Assembly (NCBI RefSeq): GCF_910592395.1
Contig: NC_088320.1
Span: forward strand, 14,570,501 to 14,634,500
Source of the DNA: Lineus longissimus
Taxonomy: Eukaryota; Nemertea; Pilidiophora; Heteronemertea; Lineidae
Length of the DNA stretch: 64,000 bases
Reading direction: 5' to 3'
Part shown: positions 1 through 10,239 of the stretch, in pieces
Numbering within the stretch: position 1 is the stretch's first letter
How the letters are laid out: every line of letters starts with the position of its first letter
Translations under genes and position numbers: made by a program
The notes under the pieces: model-generated
Seen by the model: only the letters and a program-made list of their open reading frames with translations
What the model was told of the DNA's origin: nothing
Databases searched by the model: none

Positions 1-170
1 ACCTCTCTATTAAGGACACCCTCGGGACTGACAAGTGCTGTCCTTAATAGAGAGGTGTCCTGATTAGAGAGGTCAAATTGAATGTAAATAACCAATATGG
101 GACCAAACCTAGTGTCCTTAATTGAGAGGTTGTCCTTAATAGAGAGATGTCCGCCAAGGGAGGTTCCACT
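1..170. repeat. Short inverted/direct repeat cluster at window start
   Basis: A motif close to gtccttaatagagaggt recurs several times, and its reverse complement (acctctctattaaggac) opens the window. The arrangement resembles the subterminal repeats of a DNA transposon end. The rest of the element lies to the left of the window, so the family cannot be named. Confidence 0.55.
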
Positions 171-588
171 GGACAAGCCTGTAGTTGGTGGCATCCCGCA
201 CTTGACTACTGAGCTTAGTTTACCAAGTGGCATCTCAGAAGTGGCATGATAACGGTTATAAAGTATCATTGGATAGTTTCACTGCCACATCCATGCTAGT
301 TCGTTCACAAATCGAGCAGATCTAGTATCTTTAATGCCACACCAATGAGCACGGAACTGTTTCTTCGAATGTACCGGCAGAGAAGATTTTAGGAACAAGG
401 GTACAAGATACCACATAAATCACAGGCTGTAGAAGTGTAACTGACAGTGGACTTACTAAGACGCCACAATCATCAATTGATTGATAACAGAAAATTCAGC
501 TGAGTGAGTGGAATGTGTTCCACTTATCTCTGTAATAAGTACGGTTCCATGAAACTGATCCATCATATCGGCTTCAAATGATAGTTAC
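171..588. other. Non-coding, no feature recognised
   Basis: No convincing ORF, RNA gene or repeat seen. It probably belongs to an intron of the minus-strand gene that contains the neighbouring exon candidate, since a donor-like gtaact reads into it from position 588. Confidence 0.4.
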
Positions 589-813
589 CTGGTCCTGGCT
601 CTGGGCCCTCCTTACTCTCCATATCATCATCCTGGCAGTCAACCTCCATATCTTCAGTGTGATCTGACCCCTCGTCTTCCTGGACGGGGTCCTCCATCTC
701 CCCTGCAGGATCCGGAGCTTGCTGTATGTCCCGAGCTGGGCCCTCGGTGGGCTGCACGTTCCCAGCATGGTCCAGAGCAGAAGCATTACTCGCAGATTCA
801 GATTCTGACATTG
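589..813 (-). CDS. Candidate internal exon, acidic disordered protein segment (possibly BARD1-like gene)
   Basis: A 225-nt open segment on the minus strand is bounded by a good acceptor (pyrimidine-rich, ttcttttcag, just above 813) and a donor-like gtaact just below 589. It encodes a Ser/Glu/Asp/Pro-rich low-complexity stretch with EDEGSDHTEDMEVD and no hydrophobic core, typical of a disordered linker. It lies on the same strand and about 1.8 kb downstream of the BARD1-like RING exon, so it could belong to the long disordered middle of that protein. That link is inference, and the exon itself rests only on splice-like borders plus an open frame. Confidence 0.4.
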
Positions 814-1540
814 CTGAAAAGAATTGCATGAAAATATAAAGCTCATTGCAGGCGTAATGTTAAGTGCTGGGAGCATGCAATAACTTCTTACATGCAGGAA
901 TCCCCAGGCCTTTCAATTACATGGAGACCTCTACACCCTGTATTTTTTTTAGCCTATTTTGGGGACATGTACTTTTGCTTTTTAGCTTAATTTGGGGACA
1001 TTTCGTCATGCCAATTTGCCTGAACATCGACGTCCTTATTGGCTGACATTGCCACATGCACCTGAAAACTCATAATTTTAGGATGAAAAGTATCAAATTA
1101 GGCCATTTAGGATGAGATTTGGTCATTTAAGGTGTCAAAAAACGCTTCAGGGGGTCAAATTACCCCTTAAAAAAAATTTTAAAAAAAATGTTTTTTTTTC
1201 TATTTTGGGGACATTTTTTCAGGGCCTAATTTGGGGACGTGCCAAATTTCCTACACCGTATAGCGGTGTGAAAATGATGTAATCGAAAGGCCTGAATTCC
1301 CAACTGAATGTAGAAACATTGAAATGTGCAGTGCAAAGTCTGGCCAGCATCTCTTGTCAGTTTCCTAATAGGCCGACAACCAGGCACTTCCCCACCGTTT
1401 CTAGCCCCTAGCCCTAGATGTCACCTGTGTTCTACTCCTTGACATGACATTGTTAACAAGTCATTGAGCGACACTTTGAAGGGACAGCCATTCACTGGCA
1501 TTCAGGAAGAAATGATGGTATTTCTTTAGTTAAGAGGAAG
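814..1540. other. Presumed intron, A/T-rich with degenerate ttggggacat repeats
   Basis: No gene seen. Phrases close to ttttggggacat recur between about 955 and 1240, with A and T homopolymers around 1170-1200. It is flanked by minus-strand exon candidates, so it is most simply intronic. Confidence 0.4.
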
Positions 1541-1790
1541 AAGGGAGAGCCTTTCTTTGGTTTGGAGGAAGAAATGACACTGTTTCTTTGGTTTAATTAA
1601 AGAAAGAAGGGAGAGCCTTTCTTTGGTTTGGAGGAAGAAACGACACTGTTTCTTTGGTTTAATTAAAGAAAGAAGGGAGAGCCTTTCTTTGGTTTGGAGG
1701 AAGAAATGACACTGTTTCTTTGGTTTAATTAAAGAAAGAAGGGAGAGCCTTTCTTTGGTTTGGAGGAAGAAACGACACTGTTTCTTCCTT
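1541..1790. repeat. 66-bp tandem repeat, about 4 copies
   Basis: The motif aagggagagcctttctttgg begins at 1541, 1607, 1673 and 1739, giving a constant 66-bp period. Units are nearly identical, differing for example at gaaacgac/gaaatgac. The array is a minisatellite in the presumed intron of the minus-strand gene. ORFs crossing it are repeat artefacts. Confidence 0.9.
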
Positions 1791-1920
1791 TAGAGTAAGA
1801 AGCAGTGTTCTCTGCTGCCACCAGACCAAAATTAAAGACCTTTTTCTCTGAAGCTGTAATGGTTTTTCTATCAAATGAAACGGCCAGGGGCCATTGTGCT
1901 CACCGTATAGCATATAGGTC

Positions 1921-2405
1921 TAGCCAAAGTCGGTACGACATGTGATGTATCGTTGCTTGGAGTACCTACCATAAAAATATCATAGAAAACAAGTCACTAT
2001 TAAGCGAGATATTGCACTTTAACCTTTTTTAGTTTTGGCCTTCTTGTAACCAAGTCGAGAATTAGATCAGATCGAAATTCGGTGTCCGAGGTTACATGAC
2101 GAAGGGAGTCATGTGTATCAAATTTCACGTTCATAGTTTCATCGGTTAAGAAACGTGCCATAGTTACGTTCAAATGGAAAATTTAAGCCATTTGACCTCT
2201 GTGACCTTGAAAACTAGGTCAAATCAAAATACTGTATGATATGTGATGTATCCTTGCTAGGAGAACCTACCATAAAAATTTTATCGAAAACAAGTGACTC
2301 ATAACAGAGATATCACACTTTATAGGTTTCCGCTTCTGGCCCCCTGGTGGTCAAGTCAAGAATCAGATCGGACCGAAATTCAGTGTCAGAGGTCACCTGA
2401 CCTGA
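1921..2405. repeat. Degenerate duplicated intronic segment, about 300-bp period
   Basis: Two related blocks (from about 1935 and about 2236) share tgtgatgtat, acctaccataaaaat, aaaacaagt and agatc-gaccgaaattc-gtgtc in the same order. This is either a diverged tandem duplication or two members of a dispersed family. No coding content. Confidence 0.6.
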
Positions 2406-2602
2406 AGAACTTCAACCTCAACAAAATCTGAGCTTACCACCTGACAGAGGAAAAACTGAGGGGAAAACACTGTACTTGTAAATAACGTCTCAGTTCATCT
2501 CACCACTGCGACTGTAGCGCTGATGACAAGGTGCTCAACATGGGTTGACGTGAACCTGACGTCCAAAACGATGTCATGTTCCCGCATAGCCATGGAACCT
2601 AC

Positions 2603-2751
2603 CATCTTGGTCTCCCTTGTACAGCAGCGTGTTGAGATACTTGGCAAGCTTGATGATGTTCTTCATGTTGCGGTTGACTTCCAGGTCCTTCATGTGGGAG
2701 GGAAAGTTGCAGACCGGGCACACAGTCCCTGCGTATTCCTCAGCGCAATCG
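2603..2751 (-). CDS. BARD1: BARD1-like exon: second half of RING finger plus following helix
   Basis: This 149-nt minus-strand exon has a clear acceptor (ctcattacag) and donor (gtaggt). It encodes 49 residues beginning DCAEEYAGTVCPVC and continuing with KDLEVNRNMKNIIKLAKYL. In BARD1 the RING finger ends with a Cys, an eight-residue gap, then CPVC, followed by a K/QDLxxNR motif and a long Leu/Ile helix that packs on BRCA1. All are present with correct spacing, so the Cys of DC aligns with ligand 7 counting from the end of the site. Entry phase is 2, and the exon length equals what I recall for vertebrate BARD1 exon 3. Family knowledge: BARD1 is the obligate partner of BRCA1 in a nuclear ubiquitin ligase. 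ANK and BRCT parts must lie outside the window. Confidence 0.75.
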
Positions 2752-2982
2752 CTGTAATGAGAACATCGGTTATGAGACAAAATCACAGCCATCATAATAT
2801 GACATGAACACAAAGTCCATCCATAATCAGTTGCTAACACTTGCAAACTTACCATCAAAAGAATTTACATATATAACGTACACAAATCAAAGCAACAAAA
2901 TGGTTTGTTGGCCTGTAGCCGTACTGGGGCTGCCTTTTCAAAACCTCATCAATGCTTGGATTGATCTTAGCTTGAGAACCTT

Positions 2983-3220
2983 GTTGGACCTACCACAAGA
3001 TGATGTACAAGCCAGAGCAGGGGCTCCCATCAGTGTAGCCCTTGTTTAACAGCCAGGCCTGTCTGTCATGGTTGGACCTACCACAAGATGATGTACCCCA
3101 ACCAGAGCAGGGGCTCCCATCAGTGTAGCCCTTGTTTAACAGCCTGGCCTGTCTGTCATGGTTGGACCTACCACAAGATGATGAACAAGCCAGAGCAGGG
3201 GCTCCCATCAGTGTAGCCCT
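2983..3220. repeat. 88-90-bp tandem repeat, 2.7 copies
   Basis: The phrase gttggacctaccacaagatg starts at 2983, 3071 and 3161. Each unit continues through gagcaggggctcccatcagt. On the minus strand every unit ends in the same donor-like ttgtg|gtaggt. The array sits between the BARD1-like exons exactly where a short RING exon is expected. I tested the three frames against RING ligand spacing and found no match, so I treat it as a minisatellite. Confidence 0.85.
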
Positions 3221-3323
3221 TTCATGAAGTAATGAAGAAAACTACATAATCCCATTCCAGGTAGAGTTCATGGTGTTTTTAGAATGGAAACGGATACTTC
3301 ACTCTTAGTATTGGTTGTCTCAC

Positions 3324-3508
3324 CAGACACCACACAGGGGAGCTGTCATTTTGTCAAAAACCCTGCAGCCGCCTCTGTCATGATTTGAGTCTAATTTTTC
3401 AAGTTTTAGCTTTCGAACACGGGCCTTTGCGAGTTTGGTTAGCCAACTGGTCTCCCTATCACTATCAATGAGGAACCGGTGCGATTTATCCGCCGCGTGG
3501 CACTGCAA
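3324..3508 (-). CDS. BARD1: Candidate first coding exon of the BARD1-like gene
   Basis: A minus-strand open segment ends FDKMTAPLCGV followed by TG and a gtgaga donor. Splicing in phase 2 would complete a Cys codon, giving C-G-V-C, which fits the first zinc-ligand pair of a RING, at the same phase that I recall for the vertebrate exon 1/exon 2 junction. The upstream part is basic and rich in Lys/Leu. The start codon is uncertain: an ATG at 3508 is the longest option, and ATG inside FDKM or an upstream start are alternatives. Confidence comes from phase agreement with the exon at 2603-2751, not from overall similarity. Confidence 0.45.
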
Positions 3509-5383
3509 TCGATCATACCAAAACTCTCCATTTCCAATGCATTATCATGTTATTTCTGAGCCCGAAAACGATCGCTTATTTTCGACCGATTTCGGCGACG
3601 ATTGCATCTTCCTGTTTTAAATCTATTGAGCTATCAGTTTCTTAAGATAATTTTGTGGAAAATATGCGCGATGCCAGTTATTGGGCATGTTTCTGTTGTT
3701 GAAATCCTGGGCAAAAATGTACGCAATGGTTTCCCGTGATTGACCTCATGCGACGTCAACAGACCAGAAAATGACGTCATGGCGTCAGAAGGTACGATCG
3801 ATTGTGGCGCCGCCACTGGCATTTATCTTAACGCCGGTTCCTCATTCCTTACAAAGCAAAGATTACATCACCGTCTACCCTTAGCAACATTTCTTTTTCT
3901 CACAGAACTCCAATGGATAGTTGCCTCAAGTCAAGATTAAGCTGAGCTTTTGCTAAACTTACCGGCAGAAAATATGCTGACATGATTTGAGAGTGCAGGG
4001 GTCACGGAGAATCATGTGACTGGAAGTAAAAAACATGCATTGCTTTGAGAAATTATATTGAAGAAAAGAAATTTCATGGATTACGTTGTGCAGCATTTGA
4101 TCATTTTTCCTAAAATCCATTATTGATGATTTCAAGAGGCGGAGTGATCATATTACACGTAGCCTGTTGATGTCCTGATGATACTGAGGAGCAGCTGTGG
4201 TGTTGAGGCTCGGAATCTCAGCTACAGAGACGTTAAGAGTCCCTTAACTGGATAGCCCAACGGAGCAGGAGTTACTGACATCTCTCTCCTTTCTCATGCT
4301 CAAGCATCGCCCAATGCGGACAGAATGGACCATGGCTTTAGGAGTATTTAGGTATGCTGGGGTTCGAATTAAAGCAAAAAACAAAATTACATGGGTCTAA
4401 AACTAAAGGGTGTCAAAATTATTATCTCAACAACCCTTACCCCGAAAGTGTCTTCATAGGCATCATCGTGAAGGTCTATAGGCCTATGAGTACTGTCGAA
4501 TTGAGAAGTTTTTATTCACATTATGCCCACAAAGGCTTGTGGGACGGGGGACAAAGGTACCACTTTTGCCCGTTTTGACCTTCCCTGGGGATGCAGGGTT
4601 CATCAAGGGGGCCAAAAACAGACAGAGCCGGCAAATAACGTTGCACACCCGCTGATTATGCATGATTTATTTCATTTACTGGCCCTCTTAGCTGATTGGT
4701 CAGTTATGCGCCAACTGTACCATTGGCATATCCAGGACTAAAGTTCCCTCTTAGTGCCGTATTATTACCTAAAAACGTTTTCCCATTGCCCGGTAGTGGT
4801 AGGCCAACTAATTTGTCAAAAAGAACTCGCTTCTAACAACATTTTGGCAAATTGGCCCTTGGCCATATCAATCATTGATTACCACCAAGTCAGTGGATAT
4901 GATGATGATGCATGGATGATAAACAAATGCATGACATTGTCATTGTGACAATTGTCAAGTCCATGGCTCATGGCATGCACTCTAGTTTGGTTCAAGATGT
5001 TCAGAAATGCTGCATATCGCTCTCATTTTCACAATTGCTCTTGGATTTTTATCAAACCTGTACCTCTCAAGAAAAATGGCCTATGACATGTTACAGCATA
5101 GGAAATTTGACTACACATCATTTGCACAGGGATTTCGCGCTATACAACACTTAAGAAGTTGGCCTGGAAGTGGAAGTTGCAGCGGTACGTTTCGAGCCTA
5201 TAATCATGCTGTGAATAAATTAACGATCCCGCCAAATATGCACGATTTGGACGCGAGCGCAACACAGTGTTTTCTTTGTATTTGATATGCTTAACAGGTC
5301 ATATTCGGTACGCGCGAGGCTATACTCAAAACATACCAGGCTAACTTCTTGTCAATCTTGAGTGTTGTATTGAAATGTCACGA
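3509..5383. other. Intergenic DNA, no gene recognised
   Basis: Short ORFs here are under 95 codons, overlap in several frames and lack splice or family support. Just right of the BARD1-like first exon it would hold that gene's promoter. I see no TATA box that I would defend. Nothing else stands out. Confidence 0.4.
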
Positions 5384-5386
5384 TAA

Positions 5387-5791
5387 GGCCATAGGAATGA
5401 TTAATCCTGTTTACCGTCTGAATGATTTAAAAAGATGATGAGGCTTTTTTTCATTTGTCATTATTCATTATCGGTTTACACTACAGTCTGATTTACTGGT
5501 CAAAACACGCGATTCAGCAAGTTCCAGTAAATGAAAATCAGGTCGGTCATCAACATGAGGCATTGAAAAAATGTCATTATTATGATGAAGAGCCTACCCT
5601 GCGAAATTTTTATTGTGTTTTTCAATCATTTAAGGTAAAGATGAACCACTGGAAGGAAAGATTATTTAAATAAAAAAATGATGGCAACAATAAAATAAAT
5701 AGATTTTTAAAAAAATAATGAAAATATTTCATGTTCGCTCAGAACCCATGCGGGAGGTGGACGGTAAACAGGATTAATAATTCCAATGGCC
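5387..5791. mobile_element. 405-bp Harbinger-type MITE with TAA target duplication
   Basis: The ends are imperfect 32-bp terminal inverted repeats: ggccataggaatgattaatc at the left and its near reverse complement at the right, with 2 mismatches over 32 positions. The element is flanked by taa at 5384-5386 and taa at 5792-5794. A 3-bp TWA duplication plus short TIRs is the signature of PIF/Harbinger transposons. The interior encodes nothing recognisable, so it is non-autonomous. Confidence 0.75.
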
Positions 5792-5794
5792 TAA

Positions 5795-6476
5795 AGATGT
5801 TGCACAAGCTCCCGACTCCCTGTTGCAAGTAGCGTCATCATGACCCGCCATGTTTTACACATGCATTTGATTCAGCATAGCCATCAATATCAGAATATGT
5901 AGGGGCTCATCATTTTCTGGAACAGGATGTAGCAGTTACTTAAAATCATGTTTTTTGTGCTGGGACATAATGGCATTATAATTTGACGTCGTATGTTTGA
6001 TTAAATTTGAAGTGATTACTGAGTGATAAAGCAAAGGGAGCGATTTGCAACATTTCTGACGATGTTGAACCTAACTATAATAATCAGTACACATGGTATT
6101 TGTGGTACAGTAGAATGTCAATGGTTAACTGTACAGACAGTTACAGTACAGCAACTGCACTGTCACTGTCAACATAACATCAAACATGCATGGATGGTCA
6201 AGTCGGTGACGTGTGGTCTGTGGAGTCGAGTGGAAACGCACCAAATCTTGCACAAAAGCAGATCTTCCAGCTCTGTTAGAGCTTTCTTCGTGTGCCGATA
6301 TTGACATGGACCTTCCATACTCTCTAAATAAATGAGCACACCACTCAAAGGGGTCAAGTGTTGCTTTTATTTTGGTTTATTTTGACGATTTCATGGATTT
6401 ACAAAATTTAACTTCCGCAGTATGGGCCCACAAATTGGAAAATAACTTAAACTGACCCAAACCATGTCGGGCACGC
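5795..6476. other. Intergenic DNA, no gene recognised
   Basis: A/T-rich sequence with a small palindromic patch around 6120-6170 (cagttacagtacagcaactg). No coding or RNA feature that I can support. Confidence 0.35.
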
Positions 6477-6479
6477 ATA

Positions 6480-7190
6480 GGTCTCGTTAGGGAGTTTTTC
6501 CCAAATGTACGCGATGATGACGTGCCCCATTAACAGGACGTAACATCTATTTTAAAATGCGTTTCCAAAGTGAATGCATGAGGACAACCCATTTGTGTCG
6601 TATATCACTGGAAACGCCCGATTCCCCTGATTCTGCAGGATGTTAAATCGGGCATTTTATTTCTTTAAATAAATCATAAGCGTCGCATTTGCTCCTAGCT
6701 CTGTTCACCATCCCAAATGGCAATATTGCCAATTGGGCCGGACAATCACGAAAAACCCCAAATATTATACATTTCTTCCTGAATAATTCTTACAGAGACC
6801 ATTCTCCCATGAAAGACAGTTGCTTACGCTATACAAAAATCCAAAAAAAATCGAGGGTCAACCATTGAACTTTTGAGATATGTTGAATTTTGCACAAATC
6901 AGCGAAAAACGCACCAACTGGCAATGGACGGCATTTCAACACGGGGCCGACGCACATCCCAAGTTCAGTGTACACATACGTCGGCAACAACAGTATAAAT
7001 GCGTAGTTTCTTGTTAGTCGCCTATTGAATAGCGCTCTAGGTTTCAGAAACTCCAAAAAAACATGTCTTTGCCAAAACACCTGCTGAATCAACGCTGACA
7101 TACTGTAAGGACCGAGAAATCAATGATTTTAGGAACTACGGTTAGGGGTTGGCCGCGCATGAATAACAAAAAAAACTCCCTAATGAGACC
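6480..7190. mobile_element. 711-bp TIR element (copy A)
   Basis: It begins ggtctcgttagggagttttt and ends with the near-perfect reverse complement (aaaaactccctaatgagacc). It is flanked by ata on both sides, compatible with a 3-bp target duplication. No transposase ORF, so non-autonomous. About 580 bp of it is repeated almost verbatim at 7249-7296 plus 7621-8072 (copy B). The ata duplication is short enough to be chance. Confidence 0.65.
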
Positions 7191-7296
7191 ATAAATTATA
7201 GGTCTCACTCCACAGTTTCAAAATCAGCCAAAAGTGGCCATCCCTAAGGTCTCGTTAGGGAGTTTTTCCCAAATGTACGCGATGATGACGTGCCCC

Positions 7297-7611
7297 GCGA
7301 TTTATTTTTTCACACCAGGTGCGGCCATTTTGTTTTCCATATATGGCATAATTTATGCAGCATCGTCATTGCATGTAGAATGTACGTTTTTCGAGAAAAA
7401 AATTGGGATCCTTGCGAGAGCTAAGCGAACTAATTATCGCGCGCTAAAACAAAAGGTAGGTCATTCAGTGCGGTGACCGGCGCGCGAACTCAATGGGGAT
7501 TTCCAAAACCAAAAACGTCAATTCATTCGTATGAATAAATGAATGAATTATGACGAGTTTGCCATATATGGAAAACAAAATGGCCGCACCTGGTGTGAAA
7601 AAATAAATCGC
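7297..7611. mobile_element. 315-bp MITE with perfect 51-bp TIRs and 9-bp target duplication
   Basis: The first 51 bases (7297-7347) and last 51 bases (7561-7611) are exact reverse complements, beginning gcgatttattttttcacacc. The flanks acgtgcccc at 7288-7296 and at 7612-7620 are a 9-bp direct repeat. Copy A holds the empty site with a single acgtgcccc at 6520-6528. An 8-9-bp duplication suggests a hAT, Mutator or P-type mobiliser, and the interior carries no transposase. The exact TIR identity implies recent insertion. Confidence 0.9.
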
Positions 7612-8071
7612 ACGTGCCCCATTAACAGGACGTAACATCTATTTTAAAATGCGTTTCCAAAGTGAATGCATGAGGACAACCCATTTGTGTCGTATATCAC
7701 TGGAAACGCCCGATTCCCCTAATTCTGCAGGATGTCAAATCGGGCATTTTATTTCTTTAAATAAATAATAAGCGTCGCATTTGCTCCTAGCTATGTTCAC
7801 CATCCCAAATGGCAATATTGCCAATTGGGCCGGACAATCACGAAAAACCCCAAATATTATACATTTCTTCCTGAATAATTCTTACAGTGACCATTCTCCC
7901 ATGAAAGACAGTTGCTAACGGTACACAAAAATCAAAAAAAAAAATTGAGGGTCAATCATTGAACTTTTGAGATATGTTGAATTTTGCACAAATCAGCGAA
8001 AAACGCACCAACTGGCACTGGACGGCATTTCAACACGGGGCCGACGCACATCCCAAGTTCAGTGTACACAT

Positions 8072-8213
8072 ACTTATTTGATTACTTTTATTACTTATTG
8101 CTCTCTTTTCTTCTGACTCTCTATCTACACTGCACTTCTGTTTATTGTATTTTCGTCCCATGTAAAATGTAAATTTTATACGGATTCAATAAACTTTTGT
8201 AATTTGTAATTAA
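8072..8213 (+). mobile_element. LINE/SINE-like 3' tail fragment
   Basis: Copy B similarity stops at about 8072. The following T-rich 140 bp ends ggattcaataaacttttgta followed by atttgtaatt, i.e. an AATAAA signal and a simple A/T tail. This looks like the 3' end of a non-LTR retroposon or processed transcript. No coding remnant is left to name the family. Confidence 0.4.
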
Positions 8214-8226
8214 TTGGAGTGAGACC

Positions 8227-8735
8227 CTAGTGTTGTATAATAGTTATCTGGTCTACATCTTACAAATTTGCGTAACCTCTCTAATGTGTATTTACCAACT
8301 TTGCACTTAGTGATCTCCCGCCTTTTCTTGTTATTCTTGAACCTTTGTCATTGAGGCCATTGAGGTCGTTTCTATGACAACGCAAGTGCACCATCCATTC
8401 AATCATAATTTAATCAATTAATAGTTTGCCTTGTGATTGGCCAGGGACTACTTTCTTTCATAATCCACCAATCACAGAGTAGCTTGGTCACGTGGTGACG
8501 CCCCACTTTTGAGGTGCGGGGCTTCTAAAAATCACTTGCCTGGGACACAAGCGGATGGTAACAACTTGTTGATTTTCTGTGCTATCCTTCAGAGTTCCCC
8601 AAGTCAGGGGTTCGTTTTCTTGAACCTTTAGCCATGTCGTAAATCAAGTACTGAAACATTTATCCTCTGTATGCCAGCTGGCATACCCTAGACGATGTAA
8701 CACGTAATGGAGAAATAAACGTATAAAAGACATAT
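8227..8735. other. Intergenic DNA, no gene recognised
   Basis: Nothing that I can support beyond scattered short ORFs. Confidence 0.35.
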
Positions 8736-8908
8736 CTGTGTTCTGGTTCAACTGCTGATCATCACGTGGATGTTCTAACAATCTTTCGCAGGAGACACTC
8801 ACTCGATGGAATATAACATGGCGACCTGTGTTCTGGTTCAACTGCTGATCATCACGTGGATTTTCTAACAATCTTTCGCAGGAGACACTCACTCGATGGA
8901 ATATAACA
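8736..8908. repeat. 90-bp tandem duplication, 2 copies
   Basis: Segments starting ctgtgttctggttcaactgc at 8736 and 8826 run in parallel through ctcactcgatggaatataac with only a few differences (atgttctaac/attttctaac). It has no coding role, and a minus-strand ORF across it simply repeats itself. Confidence 0.9.
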
Positions 8909-9808
8909 CTAGTCTCGGGAAGGTGTAAACTGTTGATTTAATTATTGATGAAAATGTTGATTGGGGTCCTCTAACTTCGGTGGCTTGATATTTGTTTGTT
9001 TTTTTAATGTTTTTCAATCAAATTCGCTATGTTATATTTTAGAGTCATCTAGTGAGGTGGTAAAAAGGAAAATAGAAAATATTTCATATGAATGGGTGAT
9101 TTTGATCAAAGAGTGGAGGCCATTTTTTGAGGTTTTTGAGATGCGCCGATCGGCTTTTAGAAATTCTGTTGAGGGGTCCTAGTACTTAAAGATTATCAGC
9201 GTATTTGTTCCAAATTTGATATTTCTGACAAGTCCAAGTCATATTCGTTCACAATTTTTTTTTCGTTTGAATGACAATGAAAGTATCATCGAGTCTTAGG
9301 CCAAAATAGTTGTCCGCCCTCAACCTATTTTGTTGATCCAAGATGGCGGATCTTCTGTCAAAGTGAGATCATCAGAGTCAACATCAAAATGCATTTTACT
9401 ATGAAAATGTCAAATGACAGTCATTAAATTCCACTGTCTCATTAACCGAGAGTCATTTCTGCAGGTAACAATATAGAGCGGCGGTACATTACACAGATAA
9501 TAGAGCGACGATACAATACACAGGCCCGTTGCGGTGGAAAACAGAAATGTCCTCGTTTTTCACTTTCGCTCCGAATCGACTCTAACTTTAGGGCAAATCC
9601 GCCACTGCTGACATCATTGGTTCCACAAAACTGGTTTCAAAATATGAACGCGGGTTGAGGATTGCTCAAAAAGGGGGGAAATTTCCACCTCAAGTCGGGA
9701 TAATTTTTAATCTTAAGTAATCGCGTAGTTCCACTGTTTTAGCTCAGATGGCGCCAGCTGAGGTCCTGTCAAAATTATTTGCCTCCCTGAGGCTAATGAC
9801 ACGAAACT
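8909..9808. other. Intergenic DNA, no gene recognised
   Basis: No conserved coding signal. Two similar phrases, agagcggcggtacattacac (9475) and agagcgacgatacaatacac (9503), form a short local direct repeat. Otherwise featureless. Confidence 0.35.
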
Positions 9809-9903
9809 CTACAGGGTGGCCCAGAAAGGCTTTCCCTTGCATAATAGAATTATATTGTGTATCCATTGTGTGAGGGAAAAAAATAATTCTTGGCCGCCCT
9901 GTG
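9809..9903. mobile_element. Short palindromic MITE (about 95 bp), diverged copy
   Basis: It runs from tctacagggtggcccagaa to ataattcttggccgccctgt, with imperfectly inverted ends. It is the same family as the elements at 34211-34308 and 44240-44338, which lie inside the NPC2/GPCR array. It carries no gene. Confidence 0.65.
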
Positions 9904-9911
9904 GTACACGA

Positions 9912-10051
9912 ACTTGAGTAATAGGGAAACGCATGTACGACTATCTACTTTCTGGAAATTTGTCAAAAAAACTTCGTTTTCATGCCAAAACCTACCAAAA
10001 ACGTAACATAGATAAAACCGACAAGTTTCCCTATTACTGACTTAAGTTGGT
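9912..10051. repeat. Inverted repeat at left border of the PolB element
   Basis: cttgagtaatagggaaac (from 9912) is matched in inverse orientation by gtttccctattactgactta (from 10024), about 100 bp apart. It lies directly left of the first gene of the PolB element, so it may be a remnant of the element's terminal repeat or hairpin. A separate MITE-like foldback is an equal possibility. Confidence 0.4.
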
Positions 10052-10075
10052 TCAAATATCCTCTGCTAATTAAAT

Positions 10076-10219
10076 ATGAAAAAGATTTACTGCCTTAGAT
10101 GTAAGGAAATTACAGGTAATTCGGGTAAGTTAACTCATCACATCACTTCAAATGGACACAGATATCTACTGGTCAAGTGCGCGAAATGTCACAAAGATAA
10201 AAGCAAGTTTACTGCTTAA
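10076..10219 (+). CDS. 47-aa zinc-ribbon protein (DUF5679-like)
   Basis: A small intact ORF opens with ATG at 10076 and stops with TAA at 10219, 20 bp before the next gene on the same strand. It has two CxxC pairs, Y-C-L-R-C near residues 5-9 and K-C-A-K-C near 34-38, separated by a basic NGHR segment, and ends KDKSKFTA. The pattern of C-x2-C, an NGR/NGH turn, C-x2-C and a K-F end matches short zinc ribbons of the DUF5679 type, found in large DNA viruses, phages and related elements. Molecular role unknown; nucleic-acid or protein binding is inferred. It is the only gene of the block without a visible lesion. Confidence 0.6.
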   Translation: MKKIYCLRCKEITGNSGKLTHHITSNGHRYLLVKCAKCHKDKSKFTA

Positions 10220-10239
10220 TAATTTTTTTATTCTAAATC

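Larger units (their letters stand above)
7201..8226. mobile_element. Related TIR element (copy B), interrupted
   Basis: From 7249 the sequence repeats copy A. It is interrupted by a MITE at 7297-7611 and its right end is replaced near 8072 by a LINE-like tail. The outer borders ggtctcactcc (7201) and ggagtgagacc (8216-8226) are inverted to each other, so the composite may have been bounded by its own short TIRs. Boundaries are less secure than for copy A. Confidence 0.5.

Noticed and set aside
2983-3220. Tandem repeat units as copies of the missing RING exon
   Set aside because: Donor-like ends are present, but no frame places Cys and His at RING spacing, and no acceptor gives the required 57-nt phase-2 exon.
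7234-7476. 80-codon ORF inside the 315-bp MITE
   Set aside because: It crosses the element border and one TIR; not conserved in the related copy near 20.5 kb.
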